From positions 1 through 64,000 of the forward strand of contig CAJGDG010000001.1 of NCBI GenBank assembly GCA_904502095.1: a stretch of 64,000 nt of DNA. The letters run 5' to 3'. Origin of the DNA: an uncultured Alphaproteobacteria bacterium (GTDB lineage: Bacteria > Pseudomonadota > Alphaproteobacteria > Rs-D84). The notes beneath the pieces are model-generated. The model searched no databases and had not been told where the DNA came from. It was given only the letters and a program-made list of their open reading frames with translations. The translations under genes and the position numbers were made by a program. Shown here in pieces: positions 43,111 to 51,309 of the stretch; the stretch's first letter is position 1, and every line of letters begins with the position of its first letter.

Positions 43111-43138
43111 AAAAGCCCCAAGTTCGGGGCTTTTTATT
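43111..43138 (+). terminator. Terminator after autotransporter
   Basis: AAAAGCCCC/GGGGCTTTT stem with TATTTG tail. Confidence 0.85.
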
Positions 43139-43149
43139 TGATTGTCGCC

Positions 43150-43178
43150 TTGCAAGTTTTAAAAATAGGTGTTATTAT
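43150..43178 (+). promoter_or_regulatory. tyrS promoter
   Basis: TTGCAA (43150-43155), 17-base spacer, TATTAT (43173-43178). Confidence 0.7.
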
Positions 43179-43212
43179 CTGTTGTGTTGTATGAAAAATA
43201 AAAGGTTTTAAA

Positions 43213-44427
43213 ATGTCACAGAAATTATTTGATATGTTACAAGAACGTGGATTTGTCAAAGATATGACTCACCCAGAACAAATAAAAAATTTGTTAAATG
43301 GGGATAAAAAAATAACCTTTTATTTAGGTATTGACCCAACTGCGGATAGTCTGCATATTGGACATTTTTTTGCATTGCGTATGTTTCGACATTTGCAAAA
43401 TGCAGGTCATCGTGGAATCTTGGTTATTGGTGGTGCAACCAGCTTGGTGGGCGACCCAACAGGAAAATCTGATATGCGTAAAATGTTGACCAAAGAACAG
43501 GTGCAACATAACTTGGAAGAAGTAAAACAATTAGCGGGTCATTTCGTGTTGCCAGGGACAGAAATTGTCAATAATGCAGATTGGATAAATAAATTTACAT
43601 ATGTTGATTTTATGCGATTGGTTTGTGTGCATTTCAATGTAAATACTATGTTGGCCAGCGAGGCTTATGCGCGTCGTCGTGAAAATGGTGGATTAACTTT
43701 CTTGGAAATGGGATATATGCCAATGCAGGCGTATGATTTCGTGCATTTATATAATGACAAGGGGTGTGTGCTGGAAATTGGCGGCAGCGACCAATGGGGA
43801 AATATTGTCGCAGGGACCGAGTTGTTTAGAAAAATGAATCTGGAACAAGGCAATGCAAAATCAGAAATATATGGTTTGACATCACCGTTGTTAATGACTG
43901 CAGACGGAAAAAAGATGGGCAAAACAGAAAAGGGTACATTGTGGGTCGCGCGCGACAAGACGACACCGTTTGATTTCTATCAGTATTTTTACAACACGGC
44001 TGATGAAAATACAGAACTGTTATTGTCGTTGTTTACAGATATTCCAATGGATGAAATTAAATCTATGTGCAAGGCTGATATTATCGCTGCGAAAAAACGT
44101 ATGGCTTTTGAAGTGACAAAATTGATTCATGGGCATGATTTGGCACAATCTGCAGTTGATACGGCGGCTGCGTTGTTTGGTGGTGGGGCGGATATGTCGA
44201 ATGTGCCAAGTGCTGAAATCGAAATGTCAGGCGATATGGGGGTTTTAGATTTCTTGGTTGCAACAGGCTTGTTCCCGTCAAAGTCTGAAGCGCGTCGTAT
44301 GGTTGAACAGGGTGGTGTTCAAATCGATGGGGATAAAATAACTGATATAAAATATGTTGTATCCCCGGCGGACGAATATATGGTTCAAAAAGGAAAAAAG
44401 ACTTTCTTGAAAGTTATAAGAAAATAA
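43213..44427 (+). CDS. tyrS: Tyrosyl-tRNA synthetase
   Basis: Class I synthetase charging tRNA-Tyr. HIGH is SLHIGHFFALRMF (about 45-57), and KMSKS is KKMGKTEKGTLW (about 236-247). ATSLVGDPTGKSD (about 77-89) and GGSDQWGNIVAGTEL (about 193-207) are Tyr-binding elements. An S4 RNA-binding domain closes the protein (FLVATGLFPSKSEARRMVEQ, about 345-364). 404 aa, full length. AAAGG before the ATG, with strong promoter and terminator. Confidence 0.97.
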   Translation: MSQKLFDMLQERGFVKDMTHPEQIKNLLNGDKKITFYLGIDPTADSLHIGHFFALRMFRHLQNAGHRGILVIGGATSLVGDPTGKSDMRKMLTKEQVQHNLEEVKQLAGHFVLPGTEIVNNADWINKFTYVDFMRLVCVHFNVNTMLASEAYARRRENGGLTFLEMGYMPMQAYDFVHLYNDKGCVLEIGGSDQWGNIVAGTELFRKMNLEQGNAKSEIYGLTSPLLMTADGKKMGKTEKGTLWVARDKTTPFDFYQYFYNTADENTELLLSLFTDIPMDEIKSMCKADIIAAKKRMAFEVTKLIHGHDLAQSAVDTAAALFGGGADMSNVPSAEIEMSGDMGVLDFLVATGLFPSKSEARRMVEQGGVQIDGDKITDIKYVVSPADEYMVQKGKKTFLKVIRK

Positions 44428-44430
44428 AAA

Positions 44431-44457
44431 AAACAGGGCGATGCCCTGTTTTTTTAT
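44431..44457. terminator. Terminator between tyrS and gene 44454-44948
   Basis: AAACAGGGC/GCCCTGTTT stem followed by T-run; also read from the minus side. Confidence 0.9.
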
Positions 44458-44948
44458 TTTGATTGATTGATATAATTGATTACTGTATCCATATAATTCC
44501 AGCAGGCTTCAACTGTTTCGTTGTCCGGAAAATTATGTGATGGATTTATTTTAATCAGGTGTTTGTATGCCTGGTTCATATCGCTGAAATACATAACTGT
44601 TGTATTGTTTTGTGCCAATTTTTTGTTCAGCGATAATAATTTTTGTTTGTCGATGTCAGCAATGTTTATGATGTTGATGTTTAATTTTAAATCCAATGTT
44701 TCAGTTATTATGTCGTTTGTTTTTTGTGCAACTGTTTCAATAACAGATGTTGGTGCACCAAATGTTGCCAACCAAATTTGTTCTGTTTTTTTGTCAAATG
44801 CTACACAGAATGAATACTGTTTGTTTCCAGAATTAATTAATATTGGGGTATTCAATGTATACAGGTATCCTTCGCACAGCATATGCGCCAGTGCGAAAAA
44901 TGACGATATAGAATTAATCGGCGTGTTTGGGTCTTGTTGTTTTTCCAT
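44454..44948 (-). CDS. Uncharacterised cytoplasmic protein (164 aa)
   Basis: No family recognised. Begins MEKQQDPNTPINSISSFFAL at ATG 44948, chosen for a GGAGGG site; the frame is open to 45080. It looks soluble, alpha/beta (QYSFCVAFDKKTEQIWLATF, LNINIINIADIDKQKLLSLN, TTVMYFSDMNQAYKHLIKI). Residue composition is rich in Asn, Ile and Thr. Divergent from the envC-like gene, with 81 bases between. Confidence 0.6.
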   Translation of the reverse strand: MEKQQDPNTPINSISSFFALAHMLCEGYLYTLNTPILINSGNKQYSFCVAFDKKTEQIWLATFGAPTSVIETVAQKTNDIITETLDLKLNINIINIADIDKQKLLSLNKKLAQNNTTVMYFSDMNQAYKHLIKINPSHNFPDNETVEACWNYMDTVINYINQSK

Positions 44949-45015
44949 TTGTTCCCTCCGTGTTGAGATACAGTGTATCAAAATTAGACATTGTTTGCAA
45001 CTTGGTTTACTTTTT

Positions 45016-45021
45016 GATAAT
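45016..45021 (+). promoter_or_regulatory. Candidate leaderless -10 of envC-like gene
   Basis: GATAAT ends 8 bases before the ATG at 45030. The -35 is weak (TTGTTT, 19-base spacer). No ribosome site. Confidence 0.4.
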
Positions 45022-45029
45022 ATACAAGT

Positions 45030-46103
45030 ATGCGATTTATAATTGTGTTGTTGTCTTTTTTTATTTTGTGTGTGGGGCATAATGGATATGCCGCAACTGA
45101 GTTGTCAAAAATAAATGCGCAAATTAAGCAGACCGAACAGCAAAATAAAAAATTGGAACAGCAGGTTAAAACATCTGAACGGGATGTCGCAAAAACAAAA
45201 AAACAATTGGTGAAAACTGCGGACAAGGTATCTTCGTTGGAAGATGAACGCAGTGCGTTGGTAAAAAAAATTGCAGATTTGGATGAAAAAATTGAAAAAA
45301 ATAGTGTCGAGTTGAAAAAAAATCAAGCGCGTGTTGCGGATGCTGCGTCTGGGATTTTGTTTGTGGCATCACACCCGAATTTCGACAGTGAAGATATGCG
45401 TGATTATGTCTTGATGTCTGCGGTATTGTCGGGTGCCGCTGAACAGTTAAATGAACAAATTAGCCGTGCCGAAGAAAAAATCAAGGACTTGGCTCAGGTG
45501 CGCGATGAACGGGCAGCCGAAAAAGAAAAATTGGACAGGACTGCCAAAAAATATACGCGTGAAAAAATTGAATTAGACAAATTGTTGCGTACGCGCAGCG
45601 CGCAAAACGAAAAGTTAAAGACAAAACAGGCGGCGCTGCAGAAAAAATTAAGTGAATTGTCTGCGCGCGCAAAAAGTATTTCTGAATTGTCTGCGGGCGT
45701 TGGCAGTTCGGAAATGTCGGCAGATTCCAGTTTTTCGCGTCGTAAACTGAATTTGCCCGTGCGGGGACGTGTGGTTGTTCGGTTCGGTGAAAAGACCGCG
45801 CTGGGGTTAAAGTCTGACGGGTGGCGTGTGCGTACGCGTGGTGATGCGTTGGTGATGGCGCCAGCGGATGGGGTTATAAAATTTGCAGACAGTTTCCGTG
45901 GGTTTGGGCGCGTTGTGATTATGTCACATAAAAATGGGTATAATACTGTTATGACAAATTTAGGTAATATTGATGTTGCCTTGGGGCAAGAGGTTTTGGC
46001 TGGCGAACCAATTGGTCGTATGAATCCAGATAAACCAGAAATGTATCTGGAGGTAAGGCGTGGTAATAGTGCTGTTGACCCGGCGCGTTTGTTTAAAGAG
46101 TAA
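45030..46103 (+). CDS. EnvC-like murein hydrolase activator (degenerate M23)
   Basis: Septal amidase activator by analogy with EnvC. Signal peptide about 1-21 (MRFIIVLLSFFILCVGHNGY...). A long coiled coil (about 25-220, AQIKQTEQQNKKLEQQVKTS and later heptads) is followed by a LytM/M23 domain (about 240-357: NLPVRGRVVVRFGEK, RVVIMSHKNGYNTVMTNLGN, GEPIGRMNPDKPEMYLEVRR). The catalytic HxxxD and HxH of zinc M23 peptidases are missing: the first motif reads LGLKSDGWRV and the last YLEVRR. That is the non-enzymatic form typical of EnvC/NlpD activators. The amidase partner is not in this window. No ribosome site; a -10 box lies 8 bases before ATG. Confidence 0.85.
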   Translation: MRFIIVLLSFFILCVGHNGYAATELSKINAQIKQTEQQNKKLEQQVKTSERDVAKTKKQLVKTADKVSSLEDERSALVKKIADLDEKIEKNSVELKKNQARVADAASGILFVASHPNFDSEDMRDYVLMSAVLSGAAEQLNEQISRAEEKIKDLAQVRDERAAEKEKLDRTAKKYTREKIELDKLLRTRSAQNEKLKTKQAALQKKLSELSARAKSISELSAGVGSSEMSADSSFSRRKLNLPVRGRVVVRFGEKTALGLKSDGWRVRTRGDALVMAPADGVIKFADSFRGFGRVVIMSHKNGYNTVMTNLGNIDVALGQEVLAGEPIGRMNPDKPEMYLEVRRGNSAVDPARLFKE

Positions 46104-46105
46104 AA

Positions 46106-46132
46106 AAAATCCCCCAAACGGGGGATTTTTAT
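46106..46132. terminator. Terminator after envC-like gene
   Basis: AAATCCCCC/GGGGGATTT stem followed by TTATT. It lies between convergent genes. Confidence 0.88.
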
Positions 46133-46566
46133 TGTTCAGATGTGCTGGCGATTAATTTTTTTGCCAGTTCTAATTTGGCTGCATCGATTTTTTCAGAAAC
46201 TGTGTTTTTGATTGTTTCTTTGGTTGTGGCAGCGTCTGTTTTTGCTGCATCTGTTTTTTCTGTGGCGACCGATTTAATTTGGTTTGTGTATTCTGTAATT
46301 TCTGCGCTGTTTTCTGTGACAGATTTTTTTACATATGTGATACATTTGTCAGAAACGCTTTTAATATTATCTGTCAAACATTCCAGCAATGTTTTTTCGC
46401 CCAGTATTATTTCAGGACATACAGATTTGATTTTTTCCAAATCGCATGCTTCTTGTAATGTTTGTGGTTCTGCTTCTTTTTTGGAAAACAAATCAGAAAA
46501 CCACCCGGCGTTTGCGGTTGTGGCTGTGCAGATTGCGATTGTGCTGATAGCTAACATTTTTTTCAT
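46129..46566 (-). CDS. Secreted protein with one GLG1-type Cys-rich repeat (145 aa)
   Basis: Signal peptide 1-20 (MKKMLAISTIAICTATTANA). The segment ACDLEKIKSVCPEIILGEKT / LLECLTDNIKSVSDKC (about 38-75) has the spacing of the cysteine-rich repeat of GLG1-like proteins (C-x6-C-x(10-14)-CL-x9-C). The second half is a Thr/Ala/Lys amphipathic coiled coil (EKTDAAKTDAATTKETIKNT) resembling apolipoprotein-like or LEA-type repeats. A GGACAGGAAA ribosome site is present; the start is ATG 46566 rather than 46623. Function unknown; periplasmic or secreted. Confidence 0.7.
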   Translation of the reverse strand: MKKMLAISTIAICTATTANAGWFSDLFSKKEAEPQTLQEACDLEKIKSVCPEIILGEKTLLECLTDNIKSVSDKCITYVKKSVTENSAEITEYTNQIKSVATEKTDAAKTDAATTKETIKNTVSEKIDAAKLELAKKLIASTSEQ

Positions 46567-46625
46567 TTTCCTGTCCTTTGTTTTGTACAGGAAAATAATA
46601 GGATTAAAGTCCGTTTGGGTCAAAT

Positions 46626-46650
46626 AAAAAAACGCCCAATTGGGCGTTTA
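46626..46650 (-). terminator. Terminator after ssb
   Basis: Palindrome AAACGCCCAA/TTGGGCGTTT with a T-rich tail read on the minus strand. Confidence 0.85.
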
Positions 46651-46653
46651 GAT

Positions 46654-47106
46654 TTAAAATGGAATATCGTCACCAATTTCAGATACAGATATTTCTTCGC
46701 GTGGTTGTGGTGCAGGTGCACCGCCAAAATCACCAGATGTGCCATCCATTGTTTTGGCACCGCTTAAAATAACCATCTGACCTGCGAATTGATTCAATAC
46801 AACTTCGGTTGTAAAGACATCTGCCCCAGATTGATTTTGCCATTTGCGTGTGCGCAAAGAACCTTCGATATATAATTTTGTGCCTTTCTGCAACATACGT
46901 TCCGCAACTTCAACCAAGTTTGAGTTAAAGACAACAACACGATGCCATTCTGTTTGTTCTTTTTGTTCGCCGGTTGCACGGTCGCGCCAACGATCCGATG
47001 TCGCCAATGAAAAACTGACAACTTTTTGACCGTTGCCCATTGTGCGAACCTGAGGTTCCTGTCCAATATTGCCAACAAGTATAACTTTATTAATGCTGCC
47101 TGCCAT
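46654..47106 (-). CDS. ssb: Single-stranded DNA-binding protein
   Basis: OB-fold protein protecting ssDNA in replication and repair. Starts [20 protein letters not shown] at ATG 47106 (AAAGGAAG site; upstream frame extension to 47247 rejected). [18 protein letters not shown] (about 75-92) and a Gly/Pro linker follow. It ends in the acidic tip [12 protein letters not shown], the partner-binding tail of bacterial SSB. 150 aa. Confidence 0.97.
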   Translation of the reverse strand: MAGSINKVILVGNIGQEPQVRTMGNGQKVVSFSLATSDRWRDRATGEQKEQTEWHRVVVFNSNLVEVAERMLQKGTKLYIEGSLRTRKWQNQSGADVFTTEVVLNQFAGQMVILSGAKTMDGTSGDFGGAPAPQPREEISVSEIGDDIPF

Positions 47107-47182
47107 AATCGCTTCCTTTGTTTTTTTTATTATTTTCTCTTTTTTTATTTGAGCAATTATGGCGCAAAAATGCAAGGCTTTT

Positions 47183-49036
47183 TTAAAATTGGAATTTGGT
47201 TTTTGCCAGCATATAAATTTCGTCTGTGCCAATCGGATTGTCGACAAAACCCGCTGTCATAAATTTGTAAGATATGCTATATTCTATTGATGGGGCGCTT
47301 GCCATATCAATTGAATGTTGTGCAAATAAATATCTTCCGTCATCAGCGCGTCCATTAGATGTGTTCAGGTACATGTTGCCATGAATAATTGTGTCTGGGG
47401 TGCCAACTGATAATGTCAAATCTTTATATTTTGCGCCAATTTTTACAGATGCTGTGTACAGGTTTGAAAATCCTGATACCATTGAATCTGGGGTGGTTCG
47501 TGGTTTCATTACACCAAATGTTGTGTTGAAAAACACGCTGCCGTTGCCGATTCGGATTTCATCGCTGTGACCGATAAAGCTTAATAATGTTTTTTCATTT
47601 GTTTTCAAAAATCCTGATGCTGATAACATATCTGTCTGCTTAAAGCCGATTTCAGTGTTGCCAAGTTTTGCAGTTTTTAATTCGTCTTCACGCAGGCGTT
47701 CAAACCCCAGACCGCGATTTTTGACGGAAATGTTGTCGTTCATATTTGTTTCAAATGAACGACCGAACGAGTCGACAAAAGAAAACTTTATATCCGCTGA
47801 TTTGATTTGTTGACCGATTGTTCCGCTGACGCGTGCCGTTTGCATTGGGGTGTTGCCACCATTGTTCATAGGAATTGTTTGTGCACCAACAGGGCGTGTT
47901 GCGCGTTCCATATCTAACATCCCGTGACCGTATATTTCGTCAACGCCTGCTGCGCCGATATCGCGTGCAGTTGCGAACAGCAGGTTTGTAATTTCATTTG
48001 ATTTCATATATGGGAAAGCTTCGCGAATGACTGCAATTGCTGCTGAAACAATTGGGGCAGCAAAACTGGTGCCGTTAAGTGATATGCTGGATTCGGAAGA
48101 TTTAAGACCAGCGCCGGGGGCTGTTATGCAGTAATCTTTGGTGACGCCACACGCGTTGCTGAATTCAGCCAGCGCGCCTGTGTTGTTGTCCCATGCAACT
48201 ACATTTACAAAGTGGCCGTTTAATTCTGGTACAACGCGGGGCAGGGCAGATAACGCACTGGATTGACTGTGAAATTCGTTTCCAGCGGCCCAAACCAAGA
48301 TAGCATCATGTGTGACAGCTGCGTTTGTTAATGCGTCTATAAAATGTGCGTCAGTCATCTGTTCTATTTGTGTGCGTGAATAAACTTGGTTGGCATAGGA
48401 GTTTGATGCCGACCAACTGAAATTATAAATGTTTGCGTTTTGGGCGCTGTTGATTGTGTCTCCGATTTCATAAAAAGATTTGAATTTGTCTTGATCGTTT
48501 GTGATTTGATATGAATTGATGTTTGCGTTCGGGGCAACTTGGTCAGATGCGATTGCTGCAACATTTTTACCGTGCCATGTTGTCGCGGCGGAATCAAAAA
48601 CTGCGATTGTTGAATCGCGTCCTGTAAAACCGCGTGCCAAAGAATAACCCAGACGAATTTCGTCATATTGTGTGGCGTTGCGAATATAATTTGTTTGGTT
48701 TGTCATTGTCGCAACACGTGCCATATCGATATCGTTGCCAATTTCGTTATAAGAATCGCGACTGGTTGTGGATAATGTTGTGGTCGCGGGCGCGGTTGTA
48801 GAATCGCCGCTGGACGATGTGCCGGATAATAATGCGATTGTGCCACCAATAAACGCTGCTGCGCCACCTGCGACTAATGCGCCTGTTGCAAAAGACGTTT
48901 TGTGTGTGATAGAGCATTTGTCTGGATTTTGACGGCGATATATTTCGCTGGCACAATTATTTGTTTGTGCCAAAGCAGGCGTGCATAAAAGCACACAAGA
49001 CATAATCAGCGATAAAAATCTGTTATACAGCGTCAT
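47183..49036 (-). CDS. Subtilase (S8) autotransporter with intact catalytic motifs
   Basis: Surface serine protease, 617 aa. Signal peptide about 1-23 ([20 protein letters not shown]...). A Gly/Ala membrane-like segment ([20 protein letters not shown], about 50-70) follows, as in the paralogue at 13635. The S8 domain has the Asp of IAVFDSA, the His of [11 protein letters not shown] only seven residues later (an unusually short Asp-His spacing), the Asn of [10 protein letters not shown] and the Ser of [15 protein letters not shown] (about 325-340). [17 protein letters not shown] closes the protease. The C-terminal quarter looks like a beta-barrel ending in Phe (LAKTKFQF). GGAG site; strong promoter at 49077-49104. 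Substrate unknown. Confidence 0.87.
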   Translation of the reverse strand: MTLYNRFLSLIMSCVLLCTPALAQTNNCASEIYRRQNPDKCSITHKTSFATGALVAGGAAAFIGGTIALLSGTSSSGDSTTAPATTTLSTTSRDSYNEIGNDIDMARVATMTNQTNYIRNATQYDEIRLGYSLARGFTGRDSTIAVFDSAATTWHGKNVAAIASDQVAPNANINSYQITNDQDKFKSFYEIGDTINSAQNANIYNFSWSASNSYANQVYSRTQIEQMTDAHFIDALTNAAVTHDAILVWAAGNEFHSQSSALSALPRVVPELNGHFVNVVAWDNNTGALAEFSNACGVTKDYCITAPGAGLKSSESSISLNGTSFAAPIVSAAIAVIREAFPYMKSNEITNLLFATARDIGAAGVDEIYGHGMLDMERATRPVGAQTIPMNNGGNTPMQTARVSGTIGQQIKSADIKFSFVDSFGRSFETNMNDNISVKNRGLGFERLREDELKTAKLGNTEIGFKQTDMLSASGFLKTNEKTLLSFIGHSDEIRIGNGSVFFNTTFGVMKPRTTPDSMVSGFSNLYTASVKIGAKYKDLTLSVGTPDTIIHGNMYLNTSNGRADDGRYLFAQHSIDMASAPSIEYSISYKFMTAGFVDNPIGTDEIYMLAKTKFQF

Positions 49037-49076
49037 TTTTTCTCCGTTTTCGTGGGGACTACGCCCTCACACTATA

Positions 49077-49104
49077 AATATAGTACAAACAAACACTTTG
49101 TCAA
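49077..49104 (-). promoter_or_regulatory. Promoter of subtilase autotransporter
   Basis: Minus strand TTGACA (49099-49104), 16-base spacer ending GTAC, TATATT (49077-49082). Confidence 0.78.
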
Positions 49105-49146
49105 CCGTTTGATAATGTTCCTGTATAATTCATTTTTTTGTCGTGG

Positions 49147-49152
49147 TATAAT
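49147..49152 (+). promoter_or_regulatory. Extended -10 of gene 49181
   Basis: TGGTATAAT (49144-49152) carries a TGn extension. A second TATAAT is at 49124-49129. Confidence 0.5.
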
Positions 49153-49180
49153 CTTTTTGATTAACCAGCAAGGGGGAAAT

Positions 49181-49579
49181 ATGAAAAAAATATCAGTATT
49201 TGCAATTGGTGCGATGTTGGCAACAGGTGCCGCATTTGCAGAATTTGAAGAAACGGTCGTTGCGGTGGTACAACCCGTGGTTCAAACAACAAATACCAAG
49301 GGCGGTTTTGTTTCGGGCAATGAAACAATTGTGACGGTAAAGCAGGTAAATGAAATGCGTGATGATGTGCCTGTGATAGTAAAAGGAAAAATTGTCCAGC
49401 GTATGGGAGATGATAAATTCTTGTTTGAAGACGGGACGGGTTCCATCACTGTTGAGATAGATGATGACGCGTGGCGTGGTCAAACTGTGTCAGCAACCGA
49501 TACTGTCAAATTATATGGTGATGTTGACAGAGGGATTTTCAAAACAGAAATAGATGTTGATTATATCGAAAAGTTATAA
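49181..49579 (+). CDS. YgiW/YdeI-family OB-fold stress protein
   Basis: Small periplasmic protein of the bacterial OB-fold (BOF) family. Signal peptide about 1-20 (MKKISVFAIGAMLATGAAFA), start at 49181 with an AGGGGG site. The mature part GGFVSGNETIVTVKQVNEMR and MGDDKFLFEDGTGSITVEID match the YgiW/YdeI core, ending KTEIDVDYIEKL. Family members in enterobacteria are induced by peroxide or acid and bind small ligands at the membrane; the function here is unproven. 132 aa, normal length. Confidence 0.85.
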   Translation: MKKISVFAIGAMLATGAAFAEFEETVVAVVQPVVQTTNTKGGFVSGNETIVTVKQVNEMRDDVPVIVKGKIVQRMGDDKFLFEDGTGSITVEIDDDAWRGQTVSATDTVKLYGDVDRGIFKTEIDVDYIEKL

Positions 49580-49601
49580 ACTGTATCAGGGTTGAAAAAA
49601 C

Positions 49602-49630
49602 AAAAGACGCAAAAATTTGCGTCTTTTTTA
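49602..49630 (+). terminator. Terminator after 49579
   Basis: AAAAGACGCAAA/TTTGCGTCTTTT stem with T-run. Confidence 0.9.
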
Positions 49631-49639
49631 TGTTATGGT

Positions 49640-49645
49640 TATAAT
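49640..49645 (+). promoter_or_regulatory. Candidate leaderless -10 of nuclease gene
   Basis: TATAAT ends 6 bases before the ATG at 49652. No ribosome site. Confidence 0.5.
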
Positions 49646-49651
49646 GTTGTT

Positions 49652-50062
49652 ATGAATAAAATTTTATGTGCTTTGTTTTGTGTTTTATTTTATGGGACAG
49701 CGAATGCCGTCCCTGCGGTTGTTGACTATGTATTAGATGGTGATACATTTGCTGCGGCTGTAAAGTTGGAAGATGATATCAGTATTACGGTCCGTGTGCG
49801 TTTGATAAATGTGGATACGCCAGAGATGAGCGGCGAATGCGCGCGTGAAATTGATTTGGCAAATCAAGCCAAAGAATATGTGACAGATTTGTTGCCGACA
49901 GGTTCAGTTGTTGATTTGCAAAATATCAAAGACGATAAATATTTGGGGCGTATCGATGCTAATGTAATTTTGCCTGATGGTCGCGATTTGGGTGATGTAT
50001 TGGTTGATAAAAAATTAGCACGAAAATATAACGGTGGCCGCAGGGCAGGATGGTGTAAATAA
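49652..50062 (+). CDS. Secreted thermonuclease (SNase-like)
   Basis: Staphylococcal-nuclease-fold enzyme cutting DNA/RNA, presumably Ca-dependent. Signal peptide about 1-18 (MNKILCALFCVLFYGTANA). Core DGDTF (about 29-33), RVRLINVDTPEMSG (about 48-61, with Arg and Glu equivalents of the active site) and KYLGRIDANVILPDG (about 91-105, Arg equivalent). 136 aa fits the family. The start at 49652 is preceded by a -10 at 49640-49645 and no ribosome site, so the mRNA may be leaderless. Periplasmic or extracellular; may scavenge nucleic acids. Confidence 0.88.
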   Translation: MNKILCALFCVLFYGTANAVPAVVDYVLDGDTFAAAVKLEDDISITVRVRLINVDTPEMSGECAREIDLANQAKEYVTDLLPTGSVVDLQNIKDDKYLGRIDANVILPDGRDLGDVLVDKKLARKYNGGRRAGWCK

Positions 50063-50063
50063 A

Positions 50064-50090
50064 AAATCCCCAAACGGGGATTTTTTTATT
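50064..50090. terminator. Terminator after nuclease gene
   Basis: AAATCCCC/GGGGATTT with T7 tail; shared with efp on the other strand. Confidence 0.88.
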
Positions 50091-50097
50091 TTAAATT

Positions 50098-50667
50098 TTA
50101 TTTTGCGCGTTCAACATATTCCAATGTTTCGGTGTTAACAACAATTTTTTCACCTTGTTCGATAAACAATGGTACCTGGACACGAACGCCGTTATCCAAA
50201 ATCGCAGGTTTGCCGCCGCTGCTGGATACTGTTTGGCCCTTTAATGCAGGTTCTGTTTCTTCAACGGTTGCAACAACTGTTTTTGGCAATGAAATAGATA
50301 CTGGTTGACCTTCAACAAAGTTGGCCTTTACAACCATTTCAGGGGCCAAAAATTTCATTGATTCGCCTAATGAATCGACCGGCATTGTAAATTGTTCATA
50401 ATCAGACAGGTTCATAAAGAACGCGTCTGTGCCGTCTGCATACAAATATTGGCAATCAAAATCTTCGACCATCAATTTTTCAACCTTGTCTTCGGCGCGC
50501 CAGCGGTCGCCACCTTTGTTGCCCGAATCAATGTCGCGCAGGTCTGCCTGGACAAATGCGCCGCCTTTGCCAGGTTTAACCTTGGTAATAGATGTGACGG
50601 AATAACGTTTGCCATTGTGTGAAATAACCCAGCCCACACGCATATCATTTGCAATATATGATGCCAT
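50098..50667 (-). CDS. efp: Elongation factor P
   Basis: Relieves ribosome stalling at polyproline. It starts at ATG 50667 as MASYIANDMRVGWVISHNGK, and the modification loop KPGKGGAF places Lys at position 34, the site lysylated or otherwise modified in many bacteria. The three-domain family hallmark GVRVQVPLFIEQGEKIVVNT (about 159-178) is near the C-terminus. 189 aa. The modification enzyme (EpmA) is not seen here. It follows ppa on the same strand (68-base gap). Confidence 0.97.
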   Translation of the reverse strand: MASYIANDMRVGWVISHNGKRYSVTSITKVKPGKGGAFVQADLRDIDSGNKGGDRWRAEDKVEKLMVEDFDCQYLYADGTDAFFMNLSDYEQFTMPVDSLGESMKFLAPEMVVKANFVEGQPVSISLPKTVVATVEETEPALKGQTVSSSGGKPAILDNGVRVQVPLFIEQGEKIVVNTETLEYVERAK

Positions 50668-50735
50668 TATAAATACCCCTTGGTTTAAATTAGTCTTGTG
50701 ATTATACGAACCAATTGTTTGAACGCAAGTTTTTT

Positions 50736-51278
50736 TTATTGTGCGCCGCGTTTGTGTGCCCAATATCTGTCAATACTGTCCGCGATAATTTTGTCGGCAG
50801 ATTCACGATTTGCCCACCCCAGTACTTTGGACCACGCATTTGGTTGCAGGTCTTTGTAATGTTGGAAGAAATATTTTATTTTAGAACGCAAAATCGCCGG
50901 CAATTGGTCAATGTATTCTGTTTCTGTATAAAATGGGTCGACTTTGTCCAGTGGAACGCAGATGATTTTTTCGTCACCACCAGCCTGGTCTTCCATTAAC
51001 AGGGCGCCAATCGGGCGGACTTCAATTAAAATACCAGGACGCAGTGGTGCGTTGCAGACAACAACGCAATCCAATGGGTCGCCGTCATCGCCCAATGTGC
51101 CAGGAAAATAACCATAGTTTGCAGGATATGCCATCGGAGCGTGCAATATACGGTCTGCTTTTAATAGACCTGTTTCTTTGTCAATTTCATATTTAACATA
51201 GCCGCCTTCGGGTACTTCGATAATGGCGTTCATTTGTTTTGGTGGCATTGCCCCTGCGGTAATTTTTTCAAGAGTCAT
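50736..51278 (-). CDS. ppa: Inorganic pyrophosphatase
   Basis: Family I soluble pyrophosphatase, hydrolysing PPi to drive biosynthesis. Conserved YVKYEIDKETGLLKADRILH (about 27-46), YPANYGYFPGTLGDDGDPLD (about 51-70, with the signature acids) and FFQHYKDLQPNAWSKVLGW (about 139-157). 180 aa. It sits between virB11 and efp on one strand, with a 31-base gap to virB11, so the three may be co-transcribed. Confidence 0.97.
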   Translation of the reverse strand: MTLEKITAGAMPPKQMNAIIEVPEGGYVKYEIDKETGLLKADRILHAPMAYPANYGYFPGTLGDDGDPLDCVVVCNAPLRPGILIEVRPIGALLMEDQAGGDEKIICVPLDKVDPFYTETEYIDQLPAILRSKIKYFFQHYKDLQPNAWSKVLGWANRESADKIIADSIDRYWAHKRGAQ

Positions 51279-51309
51279 AGTTTTCCTTTATTCTTTGTTT
51301 TTGTTGTGT

